A stretch of DNA of 64,000 bases from Pseudomonadota bacterium (GTDB lineage Bacteria; Pseudomonadota; Alphaproteobacteria; Rhizobiales; Hyphomicrobiaceae): assembly GCA_023405815.1 (NCBI GenBank), contig JAEXXM010000054.1:1-64000 (forward strand), read 5' to 3'. This document shows, piece by piece, positions 56,085 to 63,598 of the stretch. Positions within the stretch are counted from its first letter, which is position 1. Every line of letters starts with the position of its first letter. The notes beneath the pieces were generated by a model. It did not search any database, had not been told where the DNA came from, and saw only the letters and a program-made list of their open reading frames with translations. A program made the position numbers and the translations under genes.

Positions 56085-57005
56085 ATGCGCGGTGCGCCGC
56101 TCACATTGAAGCCGACGGCGTTGGAGGCGATCTCCGCGGCCCTGCAGCGCATCAGCGGGATCGGCCGTTTGCAGGACAAGCGTCGGGCAGGCAAGGCGGA
56201 CGCAGCGGCTGCGCGTAACGGCGAGGACGGCCGTGTGGCGCTCGTCGGCGCCGGTCCCGGCGATCCCGAGCTTCTGACGCTCAAGGCGCTGCGCGTGCTG
56301 CAGACCGCGGATGTCATCCTCCACGATCAGCTCGTTTCGGACGAGGTCCTGGCCCTCGCGCCGGCCCATGTCGAGCGCATAGACGTCGGCAAGAAGGGCT
56401 ACGGCCGCGCCTGCCGGCAGTCGGACATCAACGCGCTCATGGTCGGTCTCGCCCGTGCGGGGCGCAGGGTAGTGCGCCTCAAGGCGGGCGACCCGCTCAT
56501 GTTCGGCCGCCTCGAGGAGGAGGTGGATGCACTGCGCGACGCCGGCGTCGGGTTCGATGTCGTCCCCGGCATCTCGGCGGCACAGGGGGGCGCCGCCGCC
56601 CTCGGGCTTTCGCTGACGCGCCGTCGCGGCTCTCGCCGCTTCCAGGCCATCACCGGGCACGCCGCCGATGGGCACCTGCCGGATGATTTCGATTGGGCTG
56701 GCCTTGCCGACCCGAAGGCGACGACTGCGGTCTATATGCCCAAGGCGACCATCGAGACTTTGTGCTCCGAGCTTCAGCGGCGCGGCCTCGAGCCCCAGCA
56801 TCCGGCCGTAGCCATCTTCAACGCGACACGGGCCGATCAGCGTGCGATCGCCGCCTCGATCGCGACTCTGCCGCAGCGCGTGGCCAGTGCTGACGACGGC
56901 GCACCGTGCATAATCTTTATCGGTATCGGCGCCGAAAGGCGTCTTGAGGAGCTGTTCGCGTTGCAGCCGGGGGAAAGCTGCAAGGCGTACGTTGGTGAGT
57001 GGTAG
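56085..57005 (+). CDS. cobA: uroporphyrinogen-III C-methyltransferase (SUMT)
   Basis: 306 residues. After a ~50-residue N-terminal extension, VALVGAGPGDPELLTLKALR starts the SUMT domain; VLHDQLVS-like IILHDQLVSDEVL, RLKAGDPLMFGRLEEEVDAL and VVPGISAAQGGAAALGLSLT follow. It makes precorrin-2 for siroheme, the cofactor of NirB, which explains its position at the end of the nitrate genes. Lacks the CysG dehydrogenase/chelatase part. GAGGGG precedes the start. Confidence 0.94.
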   Translation: MRGAPLTLKPTALEAISAALQRISGIGRLQDKRRAGKADAAAARNGEDGRVALVGAGPGDPELLTLKALRVLQTADVILHDQLVSDEVLALAPAHVERIDVGKKGYGRACRQSDINALMVGLARAGRRVVRLKAGDPLMFGRLEEEVDALRDAGVGFDVVPGISAAQGGAAALGLSLTRRRGSRRFQAITGHAADGHLPDDFDWAGLADPKATTAVYMPKATIETLCSELQRRGLEPQHPAVAIFNATRADQRAIAASIATLPQRVASADDGAPCIIFIGIGAERRLEELFALQPGESCKAYVGEW

Positions 57006-57027
57006 ATTGGGAGCATCGAGCAGCGTG

Positions 57028-58293
57028 ATGAATCGGGTGGGAATTGTGGGCGGCCTGGCCGTCTTGAGTGCGTGCTTTGGCGTGGGGGCAGCAACGGCAG
57101 CAGATCTCGGCGGCGACTGCTGTGCAGACCTAGAGGAGCGCGTCGCCGAGCTCGAGGCGACAACGGCACGCAAAGGCAACCGCAAGGTGTCGCTGACCGT
57201 CACCGGCTACGTCACCAAGCAGATCATGTTCTGGAACGACGGGGTCGAGCAGAACGCCTACGTCCAGGATATCGGACCAACGCAGGCGACCAACTTCCGC
57301 TTTACCGGCGAAGCTACGATCGCGCCAGGCTGGAAGGCCGGATACATGATGCGCATCCAGGATCTCCACGACAACCCGATGGGCGCGAACCAGAACACGC
57401 CGAGCAGCGATCTGGGACTCAATTTGCAGATGGCGCACTGGTACATCGCCAGCAAGGAATACGGCAAGCTGGCCGTCGGTAAGAACGCGCTCGCCGCCAA
57501 GAGCGCCGCCATGTTCACCGACCTGTCCGGCACTCAGGTGATCGCCAACTACGTGTTATTCGACGGCGGTGCATTCTTCCTGCGCTCCAACGGTGCGCTC
57601 TCCACTCTGAAGTGGGGCGACTTCGGCTACTGCTATGCGCAGCAGCGCCCCTGGGGCGGCGACTGCGACGGCATCGTTATGAATGGCGTGCGCTACGATA
57701 GCCCGACGTTCGCCGGCTTCTCGGTTTCCGCGAGCTATGGCGAGGACGACGACTGGGAGGTTGCCGGCCGATACACGGGCGAGGCCGGCGGCTTCAAGCT
57801 CGCATTCGGCATCGGCTACTCGGTCAACACCGATGAGAACACGCAGCCGCCCCCGATCTCGCTCAGCAAGGAATCGGCCGTGTTCCAGCTTGGCGGCTAC
57901 GCGCAGCATCTCGCGAGCGGCCTCTTCGTGCACGCCGCTTATGGCTCGGAGGACAACAACGGCAAGAAGACGCTCGCCGGCTTCACCGAGCCGGACTCCG
58001 ATCAGTGGTACGTCAAGGGCGGCATTCGCCGTCAGTGGCTGCCGCTAGGTCACAGCGTCTTCTACGCGGAATACGGCGCCTACCTCGATCAGATTTCGCC
58101 AGCAGCCTTGGTCGCCGGCGTAACCTCCAGCACGTTCGAGCGCTTCGGCGCCGGCTTCGTGCAGGAGATCGATGCAGCGTCCATGCAGCTCTGGATCAAG
58201 TACCGCGAGCACCACGCCGATGTCGAAGGCGGCGCCCTGGGCGAGATCGACGACTTCCGCTACGTCTCGACAGGCGCGCTGATCAACTTCTAG
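57028..58293 (+). CDS. outer-membrane porin of the nitrate operon
   Basis: 421 residues. Signal MNRVGIVGGLAVLSACFGVG to TAA, then a short coiled segment CCADLEERVAELEATTARKG (a pair of cysteines at its start) and the porin_2/alphaproteobacterial barrel: VSLTVTGYVTKQIMFWNDGV, TNFRFTGEATIAPGWKAGY, final strand RYVSTGALINF with a terminal Phe. Starts 22 nt after cobA, so probably in the same transcript, supplying nitrate entry. Ends overlapping the convergent doxX gene by 11 bases. Confidence 0.88.
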   Translation: MNRVGIVGGLAVLSACFGVGAATAADLGGDCCADLEERVAELEATTARKGNRKVSLTVTGYVTKQIMFWNDGVEQNAYVQDIGPTQATNFRFTGEATIAPGWKAGYMMRIQDLHDNPMGANQNTPSSDLGLNLQMAHWYIASKEYGKLAVGKNALAAKSAAMFTDLSGTQVIANYVLFDGGAFFLRSNGALSTLKWGDFGYCYAQQRPWGGDCDGIVMNGVRYDSPTFAGFSVSASYGEDDDWEVAGRYTGEAGGFKLAFGIGYSVNTDENTQPPPISLSKESAVFQLGGYAQHLASGLFVHAAYGSEDNNGKKTLAGFTEPDSDQWYVKGGIRRQWLPLGHSVFYAEYGAYLDQISPAALVAGVTSSTFERFGAGFVQEIDAASMQLWIKYREHHADVEGGALGEIDDFRYVSTGALINF

Positions 58294-58738
58294 CCTGCAT
58301 TGGGCTGGTCGAGGGCCACCGGCTCTCGACCAGCCGATCGAGCGACAGCGTACCGGCACCGTACTTCATCAGAAAAAGTAGCGATACGGCCCAGACCCCG
58401 TGCGTGTCGAACGCGTTCGGATAGACGAATATCTCGATCACAAGCGTCATGACGAGCAGCGCGGCGGCCGCAAAGCGCGTCCCAAGGCCGGCAAACAACA
58501 GCAGCGGCAGCGCCAGCTCAGCGCCCGTAGCCAAATACGCGGCGATCTCCGGCGATATGACCGGCAGCCTGTATTCTTCCTGGAACAGCGCGAGCGTATT
58601 GCCCTCGGCCCAGCCCTCGACTTTCAGCATGCCGGAACGGAAGAACGTCGTCCCGACGCCGATGCGGGCGAGATAGGAGATGAGATCGGTCGGTATGCCT
58701 TTGAAGGCGGCAATGGTCGCCTCGATCAGGTCGCGCAT
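58283..58738 (-). CDS. DoxX family membrane protein of the buf operon
   Basis: 151 residues with four membrane segments: DLISYLARIGVGTTFFRSGM (the RIGVG-T-FFRSG pattern marks DoxX), a helix with ATGAELALPLLLFAGLGTRF, and a C-terminal LLFLMKYGAGTLSLDRLV. DoxX proteins are regular companions of DUF692/DUF2063 genes. The start overlaps the bufC-like stop by 13 bases. Role in the system is unknown; electron delivery or membrane partner has been suggested. A dyad GGCTGGTCGAG / CTCGACCAGCC lies within its 3' end. Confidence 0.9.
   Translation of the reverse strand: MRDLIEATIAAFKGIPTDLISYLARIGVGTTFFRSGMLKVEGWAEGNTLALFQEEYRLPVISPEIAAYLATGAELALPLLLFAGLGTRFAAAALLVMTLVIEIFVYPNAFDTHGVWAVSLLFLMKYGAGTLSLDRLVESRWPSTSPMQARS
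58303..58335. terminator. 11-bp hairpin between the convergent porin and doxX ends
   Basis: GGCTGGTCGAG / CTCGACCAGCC with an 11-nt partly paired loop. It is ten bases behind the porin stop and lies within doxX coding DNA. No T tract; possible Rho-independent end of the nitrate operon. Confidence 0.4.
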
Positions 58739-59565
58739 GACAGCATCCTCATGGATTGGGGCTCGGTTGGCCGAGCATTGCGGGGGAGATGAACGCCGAC
58801 GACGGCGCCAAGGGTGAAGAGCATCTGCAGCGCTACGCTGACATCGAAAGCGTCCGAAAGCTCGGCCGCGATCTCCGCCGCGACCTCGAGCGAATGACGG
58901 GCGGCGAGTGCAGCAATGAAGGCGTAGGTCGCGGTGTCGATGCGGACCACGGTGACGTCGAAGCAGGGCCTCACGACAAGCAGCGCCTCACCCCCCGAGG
59001 AAGCCTCCACCGGGCGCACGACCACGTCGCGCGTGTTGGTTTCCCAAATACTGAAAACGGCGTGGCCTGAGATCAACGTCCTGCACGAGGGATGCAGGAT
59101 GAGCTGTGCCTCGAGCGCGTCATCGCCGAGCACGCCGAGGGCAGCGGCGTCGGCGGCCCGCGCATCGCGTGCGTGGTAGGCGTGCGCGATCAGCAACTCC
59201 AGCCGTGCGACGTCCGCGAGGTAGGGGAGCGTCCGGACCGGAGAAAATTTCTCTAGGAAGGCCGGAAAAGCATCACCGTATTCTAGGAGCGCGGGCGAGA
59301 CAGGCGGATGAGCCTCGACGAACACGGCCGCCATCGCGCGGAAGAACTCTTCCCCGACAAGCCGCTGGATAACGGGAAAGCGGGCAGACAAGCATCGCGT
59401 AAGGCTCGCAAATACGTTGTTGCGATAGACACCGAGGCGCTTCGCCGATGCCGCTCCCCGCGGTCCGAGGAGCGTCGGCGGGATGCGCTCCTCCGCGCCC
59501 CACAGGGCGCGCACGAACGCATCCTGATCCGCCTCCAGCAAAGCGGTACTGACATCACGCTGCAC
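58726..59565 (-). CDS. DUF2063 (HvfC/BufC-type) partner protein
   Basis: About 279 residues. The N-terminal DUF2063 domain is seen in RLGVYRNNVFASLTRCLSAR, FPVIQRLVGEEFFRAMAAVF and the YGDAFPAFLEKF segment. This family binds the precursor peptide and hands it to the DUF692 enzyme. Start is uncertain: GTG at 59565 has GGAAGG at a proper distance, while GTG 59574 does not. Overlaps the DUF692 gene by 11 bases at its start and doxX by 13 at its end. Confidence 0.9.
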   Translation of the reverse strand: MQRDVSTALLEADQDAFVRALWGAEERIPPTLLGPRGAASAKRLGVYRNNVFASLTRCLSARFPVIQRLVGEEFFRAMAAVFVEAHPPVSPALLEYGDAFPAFLEKFSPVRTLPYLADVARLELLIAHAYHARDARAADAAALGVLGDDALEAQLILHPSCRTLISGHAVFSIWETNTRDVVVRPVEASSGGEALLVVRPCFDVTVVRIDTATYAFIAALAARHSLEVAAEIAAELSDAFDVSVALQMLFTLGAVVGVHLPRNARPTEPQSMRMLSCAT

Positions 59566-60436
59566 GGCTCTCACCTTCCGCCAAAAGGATCCGCTCGGCC
59601 TTCATGGCCTCCGCATAGAGAGTCGCCCATTCAGGCACGTCGTTGTCCCACTCGATGAGCGTCGGCACCGCCCCGGCGCGGCCGACGACGCGCGCGTAAA
59701 GGCCCCACACGGCCTCGCGAACACTGCGGTCGTGCGCATCGATCAGCAGCAGCGAGCCGTCGTCGTCCGCCACCTCCGCGTATCCGGCAAGGTGGATCTC
59801 GCCGACGTGCTCGACGGGGAAATCGTCCATATAGGCCACGGCATCGAAGCGATGATTTACGGCGCTGACGTAGACGTTGTTGCAGTCGAGCAGCAGCCCG
59901 CAGCCGGAGAGGCGAACGAGCTCTGAAAGGAACTCGACTTCCGGCATGTCGCTCGTCGAGAACGTGACATAGGTCGAAGGGTTCTCGATCAGCACCTGGC
60001 GCCCGAGGGCCTGCTGCAGCTCGTCGACGTGACGGGTGACGTGTGCAAGCGTCGTGGCGTTGTAGGGAAGCGGCAGGAGATCGTTGAGGAAGTGTCCGTC
60101 GTGGGTCGACCAGGCAAGATGCTCCGACACGAGCCCAGGCTTGTAGCGGTCGACCAGCTCGGCGAGACGCCCAATGTGCTGCCGGTCGAGCCGCTCGGCG
60201 CCGCCGATCGACAGGCCGACGCCGTGCAGCGACAGCGGGTAGCGCGCGCGCACGCGCTCCAGGACATGGTGCGGCCAGCCGCCGGCACCCATGTAGTTCT
60301 CGGGGTGAACCTCGAACCAGCCGATGTCCGGGCAGGCATCGAGAACGTCCCGGTAGTGCTCGGGCTTGAGCCCGACCCCGGCACGCGCCGGGATCGGGGT
60401 GGCTATGCCTTGTCCGAGCCTTGCTGCTGCAGACAT
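59555..60436 (-). CDS. DUF692 multinuclear iron oxidase (MNIO), BufB-type
   Basis: 293 residues, TIM-barrel family DUF692: AGVGLKPEHYRDVLDACPDI, GWFEVHPENYMGAGG, SLHGVGLSIGG, LVSEHLAWSTHDGHFLNDLL, LENPS-type LIENPSTYVTF, LLLDCNNVYVSAVNH and GEIHLAGYAE. The His, Asp, Asn and Glu of these motifs bind two or three irons that oxidise cysteines of the partner peptide. The gene lies nine bases after the DUF2282 peptide gene. Cytoplasmic. Confidence 0.95.
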   Translation of the reverse strand: MSAAARLGQGIATPIPARAGVGLKPEHYRDVLDACPDIGWFEVHPENYMGAGGWPHHVLERVRARYPLSLHGVGLSIGGAERLDRQHIGRLAELVDRYKPGLVSEHLAWSTHDGHFLNDLLPLPYNATTLAHVTRHVDELQQALGRQVLIENPSTYVTFSTSDMPEVEFLSELVRLSGCGLLLDCNNVYVSAVNHRFDAVAYMDDFPVEHVGEIHLAGYAEVADDDGSLLLIDAHDRSVREAVWGLYARVVGRAGAVPTLIEWDNDVPEWATLYAEAMKAERILLAEGESRAA

Positions 60437-60444
60437 GGAATGCC

Positions 60445-60738
60445 TCACGACTTGCTCGGCTCCAGCGAGCCGTTGCGCGCGCTGCCGTCCGGCAGCTCTA
60501 CCGTCGTCGTCAGGCACGTGCCCTTGGGAACGTACTTCCAGGCACCTTTGTCGTAGTCGCGCTTCGACGTGCCGGCGCACGAGTTGTTGCCGGATGAAGC
60601 GCAGTCGTTCTTGCCGGCGAGGCTGATGCCGTAGCACTTCTCCTTGCTGGCATCGTCGGCAAGCGCGGCCTGCGACAGCGCGGCGACTCCTGCAAGCGAC
60701 GCGACGGCTGCGAGCAGCGCGTTTCGGGTATTGGCCAT
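60445..60738 (-). CDS. bufA1: DUF2282 precursor peptide, bufferin-1 type
   Basis: 97 residues. Signal MANTRNALLAAVASLAGVAA to LADD, then a core with four cysteines at 35, 46, 54 and 75 (EKCYGISLAGKNDCAS, NSCAG, GTCLT). In characterised relatives the cysteines are modified to thiooxazoles by the DUF692/DUF2063 pair and the exported product binds copper. The middle contains the conserved YDKGAWKYVPKGTC ending. GGAGA precedes the ATG. First gene of the operon. Confidence 0.92.
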   Translation of the reverse strand: MANTRNALLAAVASLAGVAALSQAALADDASKEKCYGISLAGKNDCASSGNNSCAGTSKRDYDKGAWKYVPKGTCLTTTVELPDGSARNGSLEPSKS

Positions 60739-61005
60739 TGATCTCTCCGTGAAGGTTTGAATGGGCCGACGCGCGGATATGCGCCGGATAGGGAGAGAAT
60801 TGGCGATGCGCCCCCCGTGGGTGAAATATCCCCTGGCTATGGAATTGATGCGGGGGCTCCCGATAGCGATGGGCTATCGAATTGAGAGGAAGCCAATATT
60901 TCAAACCGGCCGGTGGCTCCGTCAGTATGTCCGCACGGTGAGCCCGATATCTCGCTCTCCCCTACTCGCACCGCGAGATCGCACCTCAACGTCAGGAGCT
61001 AGACC
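60739..61005. other. divergent interval between bufA1 and the 43-residue peptide gene
   Basis: 267 nt holding two promoters. A 7-bp dyad CGATAGC-GATGG-GCTATCG (60861-60879) is a possible regulator site. No consensus promoter recognised with confidence. Confidence 0.35.
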
Positions 61006-61137
61006 ATGAATACGATCATACTCACCACGCTGCTCGGAGTTGTCCTGGCGACGTCCGCCTACGCCGGCTCCGACGTCCGGGAGCTGGCACGCACCGGCTC
61101 GACGATCACCGTTCACGGTTTCGTCGACGGGCAATAA
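61006..61137 (+). CDS. very small exported peptide
   Basis: 43 codons, below usual calling limits. MNTIILTTLLGVVLATSAYA is a full signal peptide, leaving a mature peptide of about 23 residues (SDVRELARTGSTITVHGFVD and three more). AGGAG sits eight bases ahead of the ATG. No cysteine. Divergent from bufA1 and 190 nt ahead of the peroxiredoxin-like genes. Could also be the remnant of a longer gene; the downstream sequence shows no continuing frame of similar character. Confidence 0.65.
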   Translation: MNTIILTTLLGVVLATSAYAGSDVRELARTGSTITVHGFVDGQ

Positions 61138-61326
61138 CCGAAAGCCATCCGCGGGCTCCCCCACCTCCGAGAGCCGCGCGGACATCCTGGAAGCCGGCGT
61201 CCACCGACCCGGCTTCCAGCTCGCCCACGATAATGGAGAACCGGCTCATCGCTTTGCTGCCATCCGTCGAGTAGGATCGAGCAGCCGTTCGGCTCAAACA
61301 AGAAACATGAGAAAGGTCGATCCGCG

Positions 61327-62049
61327 GTGACGGCTCCCAACTCTCTCGCGCAAGCCTTCGCAGACATCTGCGTCATGGACGGCCCGCTGAGCAGCAAGCT
61401 CGCCGCCTATTCGGACAAGCTGCGCGAGCTGAACTTCCCCTTCGCGGAGGCCTACGACACGCTGGTCGCACGGCTGATCGACGGCGGCATCGGCCAGACG
61501 GCGCCGCAGGTGGGCGAGCGCATGCCGCCCTTCATGCTCCCCGCACGCGACCGCACGCTCGTATCCCTCGAGGAGTTGCTCGCTGACGGCCCCGTTGTGA
61601 TCAGCTTCAACCGCGGGCATTGGTGTCCGTTCTGCAAGATCGAGCTGCGCGCGATAGCCTCCTATCACCAGCAGATCGCCGCCCATGGCGGTCGCGTCGT
61701 ATCGATACTGCCCGACCGCCAGGGCTTTCTCGGAGCGCTCGAGGCCGACACCGACCGCAAGCTGCTGATCCTAACCGACATGGACAACGGATACGCGCTG
61801 TCGCTCGGTCTCGTCCTCTGGCTGGGCGACCGCCTCAAGGAGCTCATGCGCGGGCGCGGCCTGCACCTCGAGAGCATCCACGGCAACGATGGCTGGTTCG
61901 TTCCGCTTCCGGCAACGTTTGTCGTCGCCGGCGACGGCGTGGTTGCGGCCCGCCGCGTCGACCCGGACTTCCGTTTACGGATGGAGATCGATGAGATCAT
62001 CGCCACATTGCGCGCGCTGAAGGAGCATAGTACCCCGATGCGAGGTTGA
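61327..62049 (+). CDS. peroxiredoxin-like protein, paralogue 1
   Basis: 240 residues from GTG 61327 (AAAGG upstream). N-terminal helical ~60 residues, then an AhpC/TSA thioredoxin fold: MPPFMLPARDRTLVSLEELL, FNRGHWCPFCKIELRAIASY with CPFC as the active site, VVSILPDRQ, and ATFVVAGDGVVAARRVDPDF. Similar to the next two genes along its whole length. Likely a thiol peroxidase or disulphide protein in the cytoplasm; no signal peptide. Confidence 0.88.
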   Translation: MTAPNSLAQAFADICVMDGPLSSKLAAYSDKLRELNFPFAEAYDTLVARLIDGGIGQTAPQVGERMPPFMLPARDRTLVSLEELLADGPVVISFNRGHWCPFCKIELRAIASYHQQIAAHGGRVVSILPDRQGFLGALEADTDRKLLILTDMDNGYALSLGLVLWLGDRLKELMRGRGLHLESIHGNDGWFVPLPATFVVAGDGVVAARRVDPDFRLRMEIDEIIATLRALKEHSTPMRG

Positions 62050-62105
62050 TCCGACGACGAATGATGGGGTCTTACGATGATCGGCACGCATCCGAACGGC
62101 ATGCG

Positions 62106-62804
62106 ATGAGCGAGGCTTCTCCGTTGGATGACGCCTTTCGGCACATCTGTGCCCTCGAGGCGCCGCTCGGCGAGCGGTTGACGCTGTTCACGGCCGCAGT
62201 TGCCGAGCATAGCAGGCCGATTGCGAATGCCTACGACAGCCTCATCGCGCAGTTGAAGCAAGCCGGGGCTGGCGGAGCGGCGATCGCGCTCGGCGAGACG
62301 ATGCCGCCCTTCCTGCTGCCCGACCACACAAACAAGCTCGTCGGTCTGGAGGAGCTGCTGCAGGGCGGCCCGCTCGTTCTGAGCTTCAACCGCGGGCACT
62401 GGTGCGAATACTGCCAGCTCGAGCTGCGCGCGTTCGCTGAGGCGCACGCCGAGTTCGCCTCACGCGGGGTAAGCGTCGTTTCCATCATGCCCGAGCGGGG
62501 CGAATATACCCGCAGCGTGCGCGCCTTGACCGGCGACACGCTTACTGTTCTCTCCGATATCGACAATGGCTATGCGCTGGCCGTCGGCATTGTGATGTGG
62601 CTCGGCGATGACGTGTGCGCGCTCTACAGGAAGTGCGGGCTCGACATTGAACGCTACCAAGGCAACGCGACATGGTTCGTCCCCATTCCCGCAACTTTCG
62701 TGCTCGACCGCCATGGAATGGTGATCGGCCGCAAGGTCGACCCAGATTTTCGCAGCCGCATGGATATCGACGAGATCATTGATGCGCTCGCAACAGCGAA
62801 ATAG
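62106..62804 (+). CDS. peroxiredoxin-like protein, paralogue 2
   Basis: 232 residues. Same architecture: MPPFLLPDHTNKLVGLEELL, FNRGHWCEYCQLELRAFAEA, ATFVLDRHGMVIGRKVDPDF. The active site is CEYC instead of CP(F/Y)C. Start at 62106 chosen by comparison of MSEASPLDDAFRHICALEAP with the N-termini of the other two copies; an ATG at 62061 is in frame. It is 56 nt after paralogue 1. Confidence 0.88.
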   Translation: MSEASPLDDAFRHICALEAPLGERLTLFTAAVAEHSRPIANAYDSLIAQLKQAGAGGAAIALGETMPPFLLPDHTNKLVGLEELLQGGPLVLSFNRGHWCEYCQLELRAFAEAHAEFASRGVSVVSIMPERGEYTRSVRALTGDTLTVLSDIDNGYALAVGIVMWLGDDVCALYRKCGLDIERYQGNATWFVPIPATFVLDRHGMVIGRKVDPDFRSRMDIDEIIDALATAK

Positions 62805-62887
62805 ATGGCGTGTTTTCCGCTGGCGGATTCGGAGCGCTTGACCGATGATGAGACCGGCGCCACGCACGATGCTTTCGGAGCAAAGGG

Positions 62888-63598
62888 ATGGCTGAACCAT
62901 CTATTGCCGAGATCCTCGAGGAGACGACCGAGCGCTGCCGCAATCTCGACGCGCCGCTCGCCGACCGCCTGCAGGCTTTTGCCGACGAGGTGCGCGCCCT
63001 CAACGGCGAGTTCGCCGACACCGTCGATCGAATGGTGAACCGATTGAAGGCATCCGGGGCGGGCGAGAATGCGCCCAAGCCGGGCGAGCCGATGCCCGAG
63101 TTCATCCTCCCCGATCAGCGCGGTCAGCTCATCGACCTTGGCGATCTCATTGCGCGGGGTCCCGTCGTCGTCGCGTTTCATCGCGGCCATTGGTGCCCAT
63201 ACTGCCGGATCACCGCCGACGCCCTGTCGCGCATCCACGAGCAGGTTCAGGCGCTCGGCGCCCAGCTCGTCGTCATCACGCCCGAGATCGAGCGCTTCAA
63301 CGAGGAGCTGCGGTCGGCCGTCGCCGCGCGCTTTCCCGTGCTGTCCGACATGGACAACGGCTACGCGCTGATGCTGAACCTCGCCTTCTATGTCGGCGAC
63401 GAGAAGAAGAAGCTGATGAAGATCGCCGGCTGGAACATTCCGCCCTACAACGCCAACGACAACTGGACGCTGCCGATCCCCGCGACGTTCGTCGTCGGCA
63501 GCGACGGCCTCGTCAAGGCGCGGCACATCGATCCTGATTACCGCAAGCGCATGGATGTCGAGTCGATCCTCCAGGCGCTCACGGCGCTGCGCAGCTGA
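62888..63598 (+). CDS. peroxiredoxin-like protein, paralogue 3
   Basis: 236 residues, MAEPSIAEILEETTERCRNL at the start. Active site region FHRGHWCPYCRITADALSRI (CPYC); MPEFILPDQRGQLIDLGDLI and ATFVVGSDGLVKARHIDPDY match the other copies. More divergent than copies 1 and 2 from each other, including the KKLMKIAGWNIPPYN region. 83 nt after copy 2. A convergent LysR-type gene follows with no gap. Confidence 0.88.
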   Translation: MAEPSIAEILEETTERCRNLDAPLADRLQAFADEVRALNGEFADTVDRMVNRLKASGAGENAPKPGEPMPEFILPDQRGQLIDLGDLIARGPVVVAFHRGHWCPYCRITADALSRIHEQVQALGAQLVVITPEIERFNEELRSAVAARFPVLSDMDNGYALMLNLAFYVGDEKKKLMKIAGWNIPPYNANDNWTLPIPATFVVGSDGLVKARHIDPDYRKRMDVESILQALTALRS

